In this document: in pieces, positions 1 to 8,196 of the stretch
How positions within the stretch are numbered: position 1 is the stretch's first letter
Layout of the letters: each line of letters begins with the position of its first letter
DNA from: CAMYMG01 sp038259455
GTDB taxonomy: Bacteria > Pseudomonadota > Alphaproteobacteria > Rhizobiales > Rhizobiaceae
Reading direction: 5' to 3'
Assembly: GCA_038259455.1 (NCBI GenBank)
Contig: JBBSOT010000221.1
Location: forward strand, 1 to 8,349
Length of the DNA: 8,349 nucleotides
The notes under the pieces: generated by a model
What the model was told of the DNA's origin: nothing
The model's input: the letters and a program-made list of their open reading frames with translations, nothing else
Database searches by the model: none
Translations under genes and position numbers: made by a program

Positions 1-536
1 ATCAGACCATGCACCCGGATATTGGCGCCGCGAGCCCATGCCTTTTGCAAGATCGGCGTCTCACAGACGCGCCTGACGCCCTCCACGACGTTTAATTCGG
101 CCAACCGGTCGCGCCGTCTCTCCATGTCAGGTTCGCGCGCCAGATCGACCGCGTAAGCGCGGGCGAGACGCCGGATCGGTTCCAGCCAGTGATCGGCCAA
201 GCCATGCGGCAGGTCTTCCGTCGCGGCTTTGACCCCGCCACAGCCGTAGTGGCCGCAGACGATGATCTCGCGCACATGCAAGGCATCGACCGCGAATTCC
301 AGCGCAGACAGCAGGTTCATATCGGAGGAGTGACCGACATTGGCGACGTTGCGGTGGACGAACACCTCACCAGGATCGAGGCCCGCAACCACGTTTGCCG
401 GAACCCTGCTGTCGGAGCAGCCGATCCAGAAGAATTCGGGTGCCTGAAGCGCCGCAAGACGGGTGAAATAATCCGGTTCCTCGGCGTAGCGCTTTTCTGA
501 CCACGCCCGATTGCGCGCCAGAAGGTCATTGAGCAT
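1..536 (-). CDS. can: Beta-class carbonic anhydrase (Can-like), 3' end beyond window
   Basis: This frame is open from the ATG at 536 to the left edge, giving 178 codons of a family usually about 210-220 residues long, so roughly 35-40 C-terminal residues lie outside. It should be a cytoplasmic zinc enzyme interconverting CO2 and bicarbonate. The beta-class signature is complete in what is visible: C40-S-D42-S-R44 (zinc Cys and the Asp/Arg dyad), the HRNVANV block at 61-67, and C-G-H96-Y-G-C99-G-G with the other two zinc ligands. Spacing matches E. coli Can closely (C42, D44, H98, C101 there), and the ELNVVEGV segment is also Can-like. The start is fixed by GGAGA six bases upstream (543-547). 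The gene overlaps the end of the hemerythrin-like gene by 11 bases, so it belongs to the nar operon by layout. Family assignment is secure; a special role in nitrate respiration is inference. Confidence 0.93.
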   Translation of the reverse strand, partial: MLNDLLARNRAWSEKRYAEEPDYFTRLAALQAPEFFWIGCSDSRVPANVVAGLDPGEVFVHRNVANVGHSSDMNLLSALEFAVDALHVREIIVCGHYGCGGVKAATEDLPHGLADHWLEPIRRLARAYAVDLAREPDMERRRDRLAELNVVEGVRRVCETPILQKAWARGANIRVHGL

Positions 537-1095
537 CTGTTGTCTCCTGAACAGGGGGAAACCCGCGCCGGGACCGCATGTGCTGGGACAGCGTCCGCAA
601 ATCCGCCCGGGTCAGCCGGGCGCGCGCAATCGGCAGCAGGATCGCGATTTCGGCCATAAGGTGGCGGCGCACGTACCCTGCAAACCTCATCAACAATGCT
701 CGACCCTCAACGGTCAGGTCGGAACCGGTGTCCAGACAATTGGCAAGCGTCGCGCGCATTTCGGGCAGAAGCCGCATCGCCTCATTCTGATCTGCCTTGA
801 TCCGGCTGATTGCGCTGTCAATCGAATCCTCATCCGTGCAGCGTCGCCCAAGAAGCGGGAACAGATCTTCAACCTCGTCACGCAGATGCACGTTCATCTC
901 CTCGTTCAGAAAGCGCAGCACAATCATTGCTTCCTGCCGGTCAACGGAGGCATCGATGGCAAGCCCTTCGATCACCGCACAAATGCGGCGTTCGCGCAGA
1001 TAAACGTCGCTGATGAAATCCAGAGGGTTCGCGAGCAGGCTTGGGCTGGTCGGGACGTCGACGCACCCACGGCGCGTTGGTCTGGACTGTTTCAT
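526..1095 (-). CDS. Hemerythrin-like (HHE) domain protein with an incomplete iron-ligand set
   Basis: A 189-residue cytoplasmic protein (no signal peptide or membrane segment) predicted to be an alpha-helical bundle of the hemerythrin HHE type. Family members bind a di-iron centre that handles O2, NO or Fe-S repair. Two HxxxE motifs are clear: H70-LRD-E74, followed by DLFPLL as is typical, and H145-LMA-E149. The usual first His, expected in a D-H-x-R-x-R helix, is Tyr32 (DVYLRER). The usual third His, expected in a D-H pair, is Gln103 (ADQNEA). Half of the histidine ligands therefore seem absent, and the protein may bind iron differently or not at all. The ATG at 1095 has GGAG six bases upstream. 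The gene starts 20 bases after the isomerase gene and overlaps the carbonic anhydrase start, whose ribosome site lies inside its last codons. Domain call is fairly sure; ligand alignment is by eye and function is unknown. Confidence 0.8.
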   Translation of the reverse strand: MKQSRPTRRGCVDVPTSPSLLANPLDFISDVYLRERRICAVIEGLAIDASVDRQEAMIVLRFLNEEMNVHLRDEVEDLFPLLGRRCTDEDSIDSAISRIKADQNEAMRLLPEMRATLANCLDTGSDLTVEGRALLMRFAGYVRRHLMAEIAILLPIARARLTRADLRTLSQHMRSRRGFPPVQETTDAQ

Positions 1096-1115
1096 GGCCC
1101 GCTCCCTCGCACACT

Positions 1116-1910
1116 TCAGATCGGCGCAAGACTTGCACCCTTGATTTGCGCCACTTCAGCAAGTGTCTCTACGAACTTCCTCGAAGCGCGCGCCCAGGCC
1201 GTCTTTTCAAGCGCCTGCGCAATCTTGGGGCGGACGGTTTCATAGGGCAGCACCTGCCCGGGCGCCGTGGCGTTCAATCGGATGATGTGCCATCCATGCC
1301 GCGACAGGACTGGCGCGGGGCTTATGCCGCCTTCCGGCAAGGTCCGTAGCGCCGTCTCGAACTCCGGCACGGTGTCGCCTGGACCAAGCTGGCCCAGATG
1401 GCCGCCGGACGCTTTCGACCCACAATCGCTTTCGCGGGCAGCTGCTGCAAAGCCCTTTGCATCGCCATCAAGCCGCGCTAGCAGCGCAATCGCCCGTGCT
1501 TCGGCTGCCAACCGCTCGTCCTCCTTGCGCGGATCGCAGGCGCATAGAATATGCGAGACATCCCAAAGAGGCGCGGAGCGATAGCGTTCGGGGTCTCGTG
1601 CCCATTCGGTGTGAACCGCTTCCTCAGTGACGGGCGCAATGGTCAGCGCCTCGTCAAGAAGGATGCGGATCAAGGCCTCCTCTTCAGTCTCAGACCGGCC
1701 CGGGGCCAGTTCGATCGGGTCTGGCGTCAGCCCACGCCGCTGCGCTTCTTGCAACAGCAGAGCACGGATCGTCAGCGCCTGCGCGGCCTTGCGCCACGCG
1801 ATGCCGGGCTTGTCCTTGGGGGCTGTGTGGTTCTGAGCCTCGGCGGCAATGGCCGCCGAGGGGATGGTTTCATCGTTCACAATCACGTCGGGGAATAAGG
1901 CCAAGTTCAT
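1116..1910 (-). CDS. Nar-associated PpiC/parvulin-type peptidyl-prolyl cis-trans isomerase
   Basis: A protein of 264 residues from the preferred ATG (267 if the GTG at 1919 is used). The N-terminal half, about residues 1-110, is helical and resembles SurA/NifM-type leader regions. The parvulin domain follows at about 114-215, with V-SHILCA (118-124), SGGHLGQLGPGD (168-179), VPEFETAL and the closing SRHGWHIIRL (203-212). No signal peptide is visible, so it should act in the cytoplasm, unlike SurA or PrsA. PpiC-type genes follow narI in other nar operons, for example PA3871 in Pseudomonas aeruginosa, so a role in folding or maturing the nitrate reductase is a reasonable inference. Cys123, Cys125 and Cys163 look like features of this subgroup, as recalled. 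The ATG at 1910 is chosen because GGAGT lies seven bases before it, whereas the upstream GTG abuts that site. The gene starts five bases after narI. Confidence 0.87.
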   Translation of the reverse strand: MNLALFPDVIVNDETIPSAAIAAEAQNHTAPKDKPGIAWRKAAQALTIRALLLQEAQRRGLTPDPIELAPGRSETEEEALIRILLDEALTIAPVTEEAVHTEWARDPERYRSAPLWDVSHILCACDPRKEDERLAAEARAIALLARLDGDAKGFAAAARESDCGSKASGGHLGQLGPGDTVPEFETALRTLPEGGISPAPVLSRHGWHIIRLNATAPGQVLPYETVRPKIAQALEKTAWARASRKFVETLAEVAQIKGASLAPI

Positions 1911-1915
1911 GTCAC

Positions 1916-2692
1916 TCACTCCGCAGGTGTGGTGGCTGTGGGGCCAGTTTTGCCCTGAAGGGCGTCATAGGCTTGGCGGCGTTCCTCAAGCGGGCGGTGA
2001 CGGCGCGAGCGCACGATTTGATAGCCTGGACGCAGGGTAACGTAGCGGATCGGCACTGACAGCATGTGCACCAGCCGGGTAAAGGGGAACAGCGCCACGA
2101 TCACCATGCCAAGGACGATGTGTGCCTTATAGAGCCAATGCACATTGATGACTTCCATCCATGCATTCAGTTGGAGCGTCATGACGCTTTGTGACCAGGT
2201 CATGAACAACACCATTCCGGCGCCGTCCATGTGATCCAGCGTTATGATGATCGTGCCCATGCCAATGACGATTTGCAGCCACAAGATTGCAAGAATACCG
2301 ATATCGGCAAAACTGGAATTGACCCTGATGCGCGCATCAAAGAGCCGTCGATGAAGAAGCATGGTGGCGCCGACGAAGGCCGAAAGCCCAGCTATCCCGC
2401 CCAAGATCACTGCGACCCATTGCTTCACCCCATACGGAATACCAAGGGTGTCGAGGATCCAGACTGGAGTGAACAGGCCGATAAGGTGACCGAAAAACAA
2501 TACGATGATGCCGACGTGAAACAGCACCGACCCCCACATAAGCTGCTTGCGGCGCAGAAGCTGACTGGACGAGGTTTTCCAGGTGAAGGGGTCGCGTTCA
2601 TAACGCGCAATGGTCCCGATCAGCGCCACGGCAAGAACAGCGTAAGGCATGATACCAAAGATCAAGAAGTTGAAATCGAAATTACTAAACAT
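1916..2692 (-). CDS. narI: Respiratory nitrate reductase gamma subunit NarI (cytochrome b)
   Basis: NarI is the inner-membrane dihaem cytochrome b that oxidises quinol and passes electrons to NarH. It has 258 residues from the ATG at 2692 (E. coli NarI has 225), with about five hydrophobic segments. The four expected haem ligands are present: H59 and H69 in FHVGIIVLFFGH, H191 in YKAHIVLGM and H209 in RLVHMLSVP. The AxxSSQLLxRK and LPFxRLVH-type stretches also match the family. The C-terminus carries a charged tail of about 30 residues beyond the E. coli end. A GTG at 2701 would add three residues and overlap narJ by eight bases, but GGAGT at 2700-2704 is correctly spaced only for the ATG. With that start, one base separates narI from narJ. 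All haem ligands are intact, so this subunit looks functional by itself. Confidence 0.96.
   Translation of the reverse strand: MFSNFDFNFLIFGIMPYAVLAVALIGTIARYERDPFTWKTSSSQLLRRKQLMWGSVLFHVGIIVLFFGHLIGLFTPVWILDTLGIPYGVKQWVAVILGGIAGLSAFVGATMLLHRRLFDARIRVNSSFADIGILAILWLQIVIGMGTIIITLDHMDGAGMVLFMTWSQSVMTLQLNAWMEVINVHWLYKAHIVLGMVIVALFPFTRLVHMLSVPIRYVTLRPGYQIVRSRRHRPLEERRQAYDALQGKTGPTATTPAE
1918..1922 (-). promoter_or_regulatory. Ribosome binding site deciding the isomerase start
   Basis: On the minus strand GGAGT sits here with seven bases before the ATG at 1910. The in-frame GTG at 1919 begins inside the same element and would have no spacer, so the ATG is the likely start. The site overlaps the narI stop codon, consistent with translational coupling. 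Confidence 0.7.
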
Positions 2693-2693
2693 C

Positions 2694-3392
2694 TCAGGCA
2701 CTCCTGTTCAGTGGGGTTGGGGTGTCCATTGTGGCCAGCATGTCGCGGACCTGCGGACAGCCCGCGTTCGGGTCGGGGCCGAAGGTAACCTCGGTTTCCT
2801 CCCAGACCGCATCGAGGGCGTCGAGGTCGGTCGGATCATCGTCGGGTAGGGCCAGCATTTCTGCGACCGTGGCTTTATCCACGGTGGTCCCGGACAGATG
2901 CATCAGCGCCGCGAATACCGGCGCATAGTTACTTTCGCGCCGGTCCAGCCGCGAGCGGATCGCATCGAAGATATGCGCTGCGTCGGCCATGATGTCCTGC
3001 GCTTCTGCAAACTGGCGCGTGGACAGAAATTCCAACAGGACCGGCAGATGGTCGGGCAATTCGCTGGTGACGGGATCAAAGCCGCCATTGCGGTAGGTTT
3101 CCAGAAGGCTGACCATTGCGCCGCCCCTGTCGCGGCTTTCACCATGGACATGTTCGAACAGGTTCAGCGACAGGGTGCGCGACCGGTCGAACAACATGAC
3201 ATACGCCTCTTGCACGTCATAAATGTCACCGGTGGCCAGAGAGTTGGCCAAGATGCCCAGCCCCCGCTGCGTCGCAGCGGGGACACGGGGATCGGCGGTC
3301 AACACAGCGCCGATTTCGGGCATTGCGTTCTGCAATTCTGTCGAGGGGTAGCTGAGCAGAAGCGACAGCGCCTTGAGTGTGCGGTCCATCAT
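2694..3392 (-). CDS. narJ: Nitrate reductase assembly chaperone NarJ
   Basis: NarJ is the cytoplasmic system-specific chaperone (TorD/DmsD/NarJ family) that binds apo-NarG, guides molybdenum cofactor and FS0 insertion, and delays membrane attachment until NarGH is mature. It is not part of the final enzyme. The protein has 232 residues, close to the E. coli length (236). The family core is present at about residues 64-95: YVMLFDRSRTLSLNLFEHVH followed by GESRDRGGAMVSLL. The LPDHLPVLLEFLS block follows at about 112-124. The first of two adjacent ATG codons is used, with GGAGT seven bases upstream (3400-3404). The stop codon of narH and this start share one base (TGATG). The gene is intact, although its client NarG lacks the N-terminal region to which NarJ is known to bind in E. 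coli. Confidence 0.95.
   Translation of the reverse strand: MMDRTLKALSLLLSYPSTELQNAMPEIGAVLTADPRVPAATQRGLGILANSLATGDIYDVQEAYVMLFDRSRTLSLNLFEHVHGESRDRGGAMVSLLETYRNGGFDPVTSELPDHLPVLLEFLSTRQFAEAQDIMADAAHIFDAIRSRLDRRESNYAPVFAALMHLSGTTVDKATVAEMLALPDDDPTDLDALDAVWEETEVTFGPDPNAGCPQVRDMLATMDTPTPLNRSA
2700..2704 (-). promoter_or_regulatory. Ribosome binding site deciding the narI start
   Basis: GGAGT on the minus strand lies seven bases before the ATG at 2692 and abuts the in-frame GTG at 2701. It lies within the last codons of narJ, so narJ translation probably feeds narI. The same GGAGT-N7-ATG arrangement recurs at narJ and at the isomerase gene. Confidence 0.7.
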
Positions 3393-4918
3393 CAGAATGA
3401 CTCCAGTGGCAGGGCAAAGGACTTCTTCTTGCCGCCGAACAGGGTGGTCTTGCCCGTCTCGCCGCTGGAACAGCCATTGCCATCGGTGAACCCGCAGCCG
3501 CCGCGAATATCGGCGCCTGCGTCGTTCTGTTCACGGTGGGCGGTGGGGATCGCAAAGCGGTCCTCGTAGTCGGCGATGGCCATGATCTTGTACATGTCCT
3601 CGATCATCCGGCCCGACATCCCCACACGGGCGGCGATGCCCTCGTCGCGCACGCCGTCCACCGTAAGGGCGCGCATGTAGAGCCGCATCGCCGACATGCG
3701 TTCCAGCGCGTGCACGATGGGCTCCTCATCCCCCGCTGTCAGCATGTTGGCGAGGTATTGCACCGGGATGCGCAAAGACCGCACGTCGGGCATCTGATCG
3801 CTCATTGCGATCTGGCCAGCCTGTGCCGCATTCTGGATGGGCGAGAGCGGCGGTATGTACCACACCATCGGCAGGGTGCGGTATTCCGGGTGCAGCGGGA
3901 AGGCGACCTTCCAATCCATCGCCATTTTCCAGATCGGGCTGATCTTGGCGCTCTCGATCCAGTCCTCGGGGATACCGTCGCGCCGGGCGGCAGCGATCAC
4001 CTCGGGGTCGTTGGGGTCGAGGAACACGTCCAGTTGCGCGCCATAAAGGTCGGTTTCACGCTCAGAGCTTGCCGCCGCTTCAATCTTGTCGGCGTCATAA
4101 AGGATCACGCCCAGATAGCGGATGCGCCCGACACAGGTTTCCGAACAGACCGTCGGCTGGCCGGACTCAATGCGCGGATAGCAGAAGGTGCATTTTTCCG
4201 ATTTGCCGGTGTCCCAGTTGTAATAGACCTTCTTGTACGGGCAGCCCGAGATGCACATCCGCCAGCCCCGGCATTTTTCCTGATCGATCAGGACAATGCC
4301 GTCCTCCTCGCGCTTGTAGATCGCCCCCGAGGGGCATGAGGCCGTACATGTGGGGTTCAGGCAATGCTCGCACAGGCGCGGCAGATACATCATGAAGGTA
4401 TTTTCATACTCTCCATAGATCTGCTTCTGGATGTTCTCGAAATTGTAGTCCTGAGATCGTTTCGAGAACTCACCACCAAGGATTTCCTCCCAGTTCGGAC
4501 CTTTCTCGATCTTTTCCATCCGCTCGCCGGTGATCCTGGACCTCGGACGGGCGGTAGGGAAATGATCCATGTCAGGCGCGGATTTCAGATGGTCATAGTC
4601 GAAATCGAACGGCTCGTAGTAATCATCAATTTCGGGCATGTCGGGATTGGCAAAGATGTTGGCGAGGATGCGCCACTTGCTGCCCTGCTTGGGATGCAGC
4701 TTGCCTGATTTCGACCGCGCCCAGCCACCGTTCCAGCGTTTCTGGTTTTCCCAGTCGGTCGGATAGCCGGTGCCCGGCTTGGTTTCGACATTGTTGAACC
4801 ATGCATATTCAACGCCATCGCGCGAGGTCCAGACGTTCTTGCAGGTGACCGAGCAGGTGTGACACCCGATGCATTTGTCGAGGTTCAGAACCTTGCCGAT
4901 TTGCGCGCGAACTTTCAT
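3392..4918 (-). CDS. narH: Respiratory nitrate reductase beta subunit NarH (Fe-S protein)
   Basis: NarH carries electrons from the NarI haems to NarG on the cytoplasmic face of the membrane. It has 508 residues (E. coli 512). All four cysteine clusters are visible: C16-x2-C19-x2-C22-x3-C26; C183-x2-C186-x4-C191-x3-C195; C216-x2-W219-x2-C222-x3-C226; and C243-x2-C246-x11-C258-x3-C262. The Trp at 219 in place of a Cys is the known hallmark of the site holding the [3Fe-4S] centre, so the set is three [4Fe-4S] and one [3Fe-4S]. The C-terminal GGCGFTDGNGCSSG stretch is also family-typical. The ATG at 4918 overlaps the narG stop by four bases (ATGA), with GGAGG seven bases upstream at 4926-4930. 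No frameshift or stop is seen, and the gene looks intact. Confidence 0.97.
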   Translation of the reverse strand: MKVRAQIGKVLNLDKCIGCHTCSVTCKNVWTSRDGVEYAWFNNVETKPGTGYPTDWENQKRWNGGWARSKSGKLHPKQGSKWRILANIFANPDMPEIDDYYEPFDFDYDHLKSAPDMDHFPTARPRSRITGERMEKIEKGPNWEEILGGEFSKRSQDYNFENIQKQIYGEYENTFMMYLPRLCEHCLNPTCTASCPSGAIYKREEDGIVLIDQEKCRGWRMCISGCPYKKVYYNWDTGKSEKCTFCYPRIESGQPTVCSETCVGRIRYLGVILYDADKIEAAASSERETDLYGAQLDVFLDPNDPEVIAAARRDGIPEDWIESAKISPIWKMAMDWKVAFPLHPEYRTLPMVWYIPPLSPIQNAAQAGQIAMSDQMPDVRSLRIPVQYLANMLTAGDEEPIVHALERMSAMRLYMRALTVDGVRDEGIAARVGMSGRMIEDMYKIMAIADYEDRFAIPTAHREQNDAGADIRGGCGFTDGNGCSSGETGKTTLFGGKKKSFALPLESF

Positions 4919-7900
4919 TCTGCTGCCTCCACTTTGCGGGTTGCGGGCTGATCCAGCCAGTCGATTTTCTTCATTTTGCGGACGATCACGAATTCGTCGC
5001 GGTTGCTGCCCACGGTGCCGTAATAATTGAAGCCGTAGGACAGCTGCGCATAACCACCGATCATGTGCGTGGGCTTCAGCGTGGTCCGGGTGACGGAGTT
5101 GTGGATGCCGCCGCGATTGCCGGTCTTTTCCGATCCGGGCGTGTTCACGATCTTTTCCTGCGCGTGATACATGAAGAGCGTGCCCTGCTTGATCCGCTGG
5201 GACACCACCACGCGCGCAGTCAGCGCGCCGTTGATGTTGTACGCCTCAACCCAGTCGTTATCGACGAGGCCTGCCTTTTGCGCGTCAACCTCGGACATCC
5301 AGACCACCGGCCCACCCCTGTTCAGCGTCAGCATCAGCAGGTTGTCGGTATAGGTGCTGTGGATGCCCCATTTCTGGTGGGGTGTGATGAAGTTCAGCAC
5401 CACATGCGGGCTGCCCTCAGCCGCGTCGTTGTTGACGGCCTTGGTTATGGTCTTGAGGTCCACCGGCGGGCGGTAGCTGACGAAGCCTTCACCAAAGGCG
5501 CGCATCCACAGGTGGTCCTGATAAAGCTGCTGGCGGCCCGTGAGTGTCCGCCATGGGATCAGCTCATGCACATTGGTGTAGCCCGCGTTGTAGCAGACTG
5601 TTTCGCTTTCGATCCCGGACCACGTCGGGCTGGAGATGATCTTGCGGGGCTGGGCCGCGATATCACGGAAGCGGATTTTCGTATGGTGCGCCCCTTCAGC
5701 CAGGTGGGCATGATGGCGGCCAGTCGGCTTCTCAAGTTCCTCCCACGCCTTGACGGCCACCTCACCGTTGGTTTCGGGCGCGAGCATCAGGATCATCTCG
5801 CAGGCGTCTATGGCGGTCTCCAGCTTGGCCATGCCCTGAGACACGCCTTCATCCAGCACCACGCCGTTCAGATCGCGCAGGTGACCGACCTCGACCTTGG
5901 TGTCCCAGTTGATGCCCTTGCCGCCATTGCCCAGCTTTTCAAGCAGCGGCCCGACCGACGTGAACTTCTTGTAGAGGTTCGGATAATCCCGCTCGACCGC
6001 GATATAGTTGGGCGCGGTCTTGCCGGGGATCAGATCGCATTCGCCCTTCTTCCAATCCTTCACATGGGCCTGCGCCAGTTCGCCGGGGGTGTCGTGCAGC
6101 AGCGGAAGCTGGACGATGTCGGTCTCGACGCCCAGCACCTCGGGCGCGACTTCCGAGAATTTCCGGGCGATCGTCTTGAAGATCTCCCAGTCCGACTTGC
6201 TTTCATACGCCGGGTCTACCGCCGCCTGAAGCGGGTGGATGAACGGGTGCATGTCCGAGGTGTTCAGGTCATCCTTTTCATACCACGACGCCGTCGGCAG
6301 CACGATATCGGAATAGACGCAGGTCGTGGACATGCGGAAGTCGATGGTCACCAGCAGGTCAAGCTTGCCCTTGGGCGCCTCGTCATGCCAGACGGCTTCC
6401 TTCGGCATCACGCCGCCTTCTTCGCCCAGATCCTTGCCCATCACGCCGTGATCGGTGCCCAGCAGGTGCTTGAGGAAATACTCATGCCCCTTGCCGCTTG
6501 AGCCCAGCAGGTTCGACCGCCAGACAAACAGGTTTCGCGGCCAGTTTTCCGGCGCGTCCGGGTCTTCGCAGGACATTTGCAGATCGCCGGATTTCAGTTG
6601 CTCGGCGACGTAGTCCTTGATCTCCTTGCCCGCCGTTTTCGCGGCTTTTGACACTTCCAGCGGGTTGGTCTTCAGTTGCGGGGCAGACGGCAGCCAGCCC
6701 ATGCGTTCCGCCCGAATGTTGTAGTCGATCAGGGAAATGTCCCAATCGCCAGCAGGTGCTGTCGGTGACAGGATCTCGCCCGCGCTCAGCGTCTCGTAGC
6801 GCCATTGGTCGGTGTGGGCATACCAGGCGCTCGTCGAGTTCATGTGCCGCGGCGGACGGCTCCAGTCGAGCCCGAAGGCCAGCGGTTGCCATCCGGTCTG
6901 TGGGCGCAATTTCTCCTGCCCCACATAATGCGACCATCCGCCCCCCTCCTGGCCGATGCAGCCGCACATCACCAGCATGTTGATGATGCCGCGATAGGCC
7001 ATGTCCATGTGGTACCAATGGTTCAGACCGGCCCCGAGGATGACCATGGATTTGCCATGGGTCTTTTCCGCGTTTCCAGCAAACTGTCGGGCCACGGCAA
7101 TGATCTTTTCCCGGTCAACGCCGGTGATCTTTTCTGCCCATGCCGGGGTATAGGGGCTATCGTCGTCGAAATTCTTCGACACCCAATCACCGCCAAGGCC
7201 GCGATCAAGACCGTAGTTGGCGCAGAAAAGGTCAAAGACCGTGCCGACAAGCACCTCTGACCCGTCAGCAAGCACGACGCGCTTGGCGGGAATGTTGCGG
7301 GTCAGCACCTCGGGGTGGTCGCATTTCACGAACTCGCCCGTGGCCGCGCCACCGAAATAGGGAAAATCGACGCCCACCACCTCGTCGTGATCGCCGTCGA
7401 GGACATGGCTCAAACGCAGCCGGGCATCGGCTCCCTTTGCACGCTCCTCGAGGTTCCACCTGCCTTCTTCGCCCCAGCGAAATCCGATGGATCCATTGGG
7501 GACCACGACCTGCCCGCTGGCCTCATCAAAGGCCACGGTCTTCCAGTCGGGGTTGTTTGTCTCGCCCAGCTTGCCGTCGAAATCCTCGGCCCGCAGCATG
7601 CGGCCGGGCACAAGCTTCCCATCCCTGTCCTCAAGCCGGACCAGCATCGGCATGTCGGTGTATTTGCGGGCGTAGTCCTCGAAATACTCGGCCTGCCGAT
7701 CCAGATGGAACTCGCGCAAAATCACATGGCCCATCGCCATCGCAAGCGCCGCGTCGGTACCCGCCTGCGGGTTCAGCCAGATGTCACCGAATTTCGCTGC
7801 CTCGGAATAGTCGGGGCTGACCACGGCGGATTTGGTGCCGCGATAGCGGACCTCGGTATAAAAATGGGCGTCAGGCGTGCGGGTCTGCGGCACGTTCGAG

Positions 7901-8196
7901 CCCCAGAGCATCAGGAAACCCGCATTGTACCAGTCGGCCGATTCCGGCACATCGGTCTGTTCGCCCCAGGTCTGGGGCGACGCTGGCGGCAGGTCGCAAT
8001 ACCAGTCGTAGAATGACATGCAGGTGCCACCCAGAAGCGACAGATAGCGAGAACCCGCAGCATAGCTGACCATCGACATCGCCGGGATCGGCGAGAAGCC
8101 GAACACCCGATCAGGGCCGTAGGTTTTGGCTGTATAGGCATTGGCGGCTGCGATGATCTCGGTCGCCTCGTCCCAGGACGCGCGTACGAAACCGCC
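4915..8196 (-). pseudogene. narG: 5'-truncated respiratory nitrate reductase alpha subunit NarG
   Basis: This holds 1,093 codons of NarG, the molybdenum catalytic subunit that reduces nitrate to nitrite in the cytoplasm. Homology begins at GGFVRASW, matching E. coli NarG from about residue 156, and continues without frameshift to the stop at 4915. The molybdenum ligand Asp is kept (remnant residue 68, in YDWYCDLPPASP; Asp222 in E. coli mature numbering), as are YVGQEKLRPQTGW, WRSNLLGSSGKGHE and the C-terminal cofactor-binding stretches. Missing are about 155 N-terminal residues: the twin-arginine-like leader, the His/Cys ligands of the FS0 [4Fe-4S] cluster, and the true start codon. The same frame stays open for 39 more codons to an ATG at 8313, but these are antisense to a transposase gene and lack a ribosome site, so that start is an artefact. 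The product should be inactive unless the join is an assembly error. Confidence 0.9.

Noticed and set aside
317..529. Short minus-strand open frame (70 codons) within the carbonic anhydrase region
   Set aside because: It is in a different frame from the carbonic anhydrase, whose motifs (CSDSR, HRNVANV, CGHYGCGG) are unambiguous.
1096..1115. Possible terminator or promoter between the isomerase and hemerythrin-like genes
   Set aside because: The gap is only 20 bases, contains the ribosome binding site, and shows no hairpin followed by a T run.
511..1245. Plus-strand open frame (244 codons) across the hemerythrin-like gene and the isomerase end
   Set aside because: It crosses two well supported minus-strand genes and shows no domain, so it is a shadow.
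3392..3394. Possible frameshift at the narH end because narJ starts in another frame
   Set aside because: The TGATG overlap is a normal stop-start coupling; narH has its full family length and narJ begins with its own ribosome site.
3536..4339. Plus-strand open frame (267 codons) opposite narH
   Set aside because: It is antisense to the cysteine clusters of narH, has no recognisable domain, and its composition reflects the opposite strand.
5065..6501. Long plus-strand open frame (478 codons) opposite narG
   Set aside because: It lies wholly antisense to conserved NarG sequence, resembles no known protein, and is typical of spurious open frames opposite GC-rich genes.
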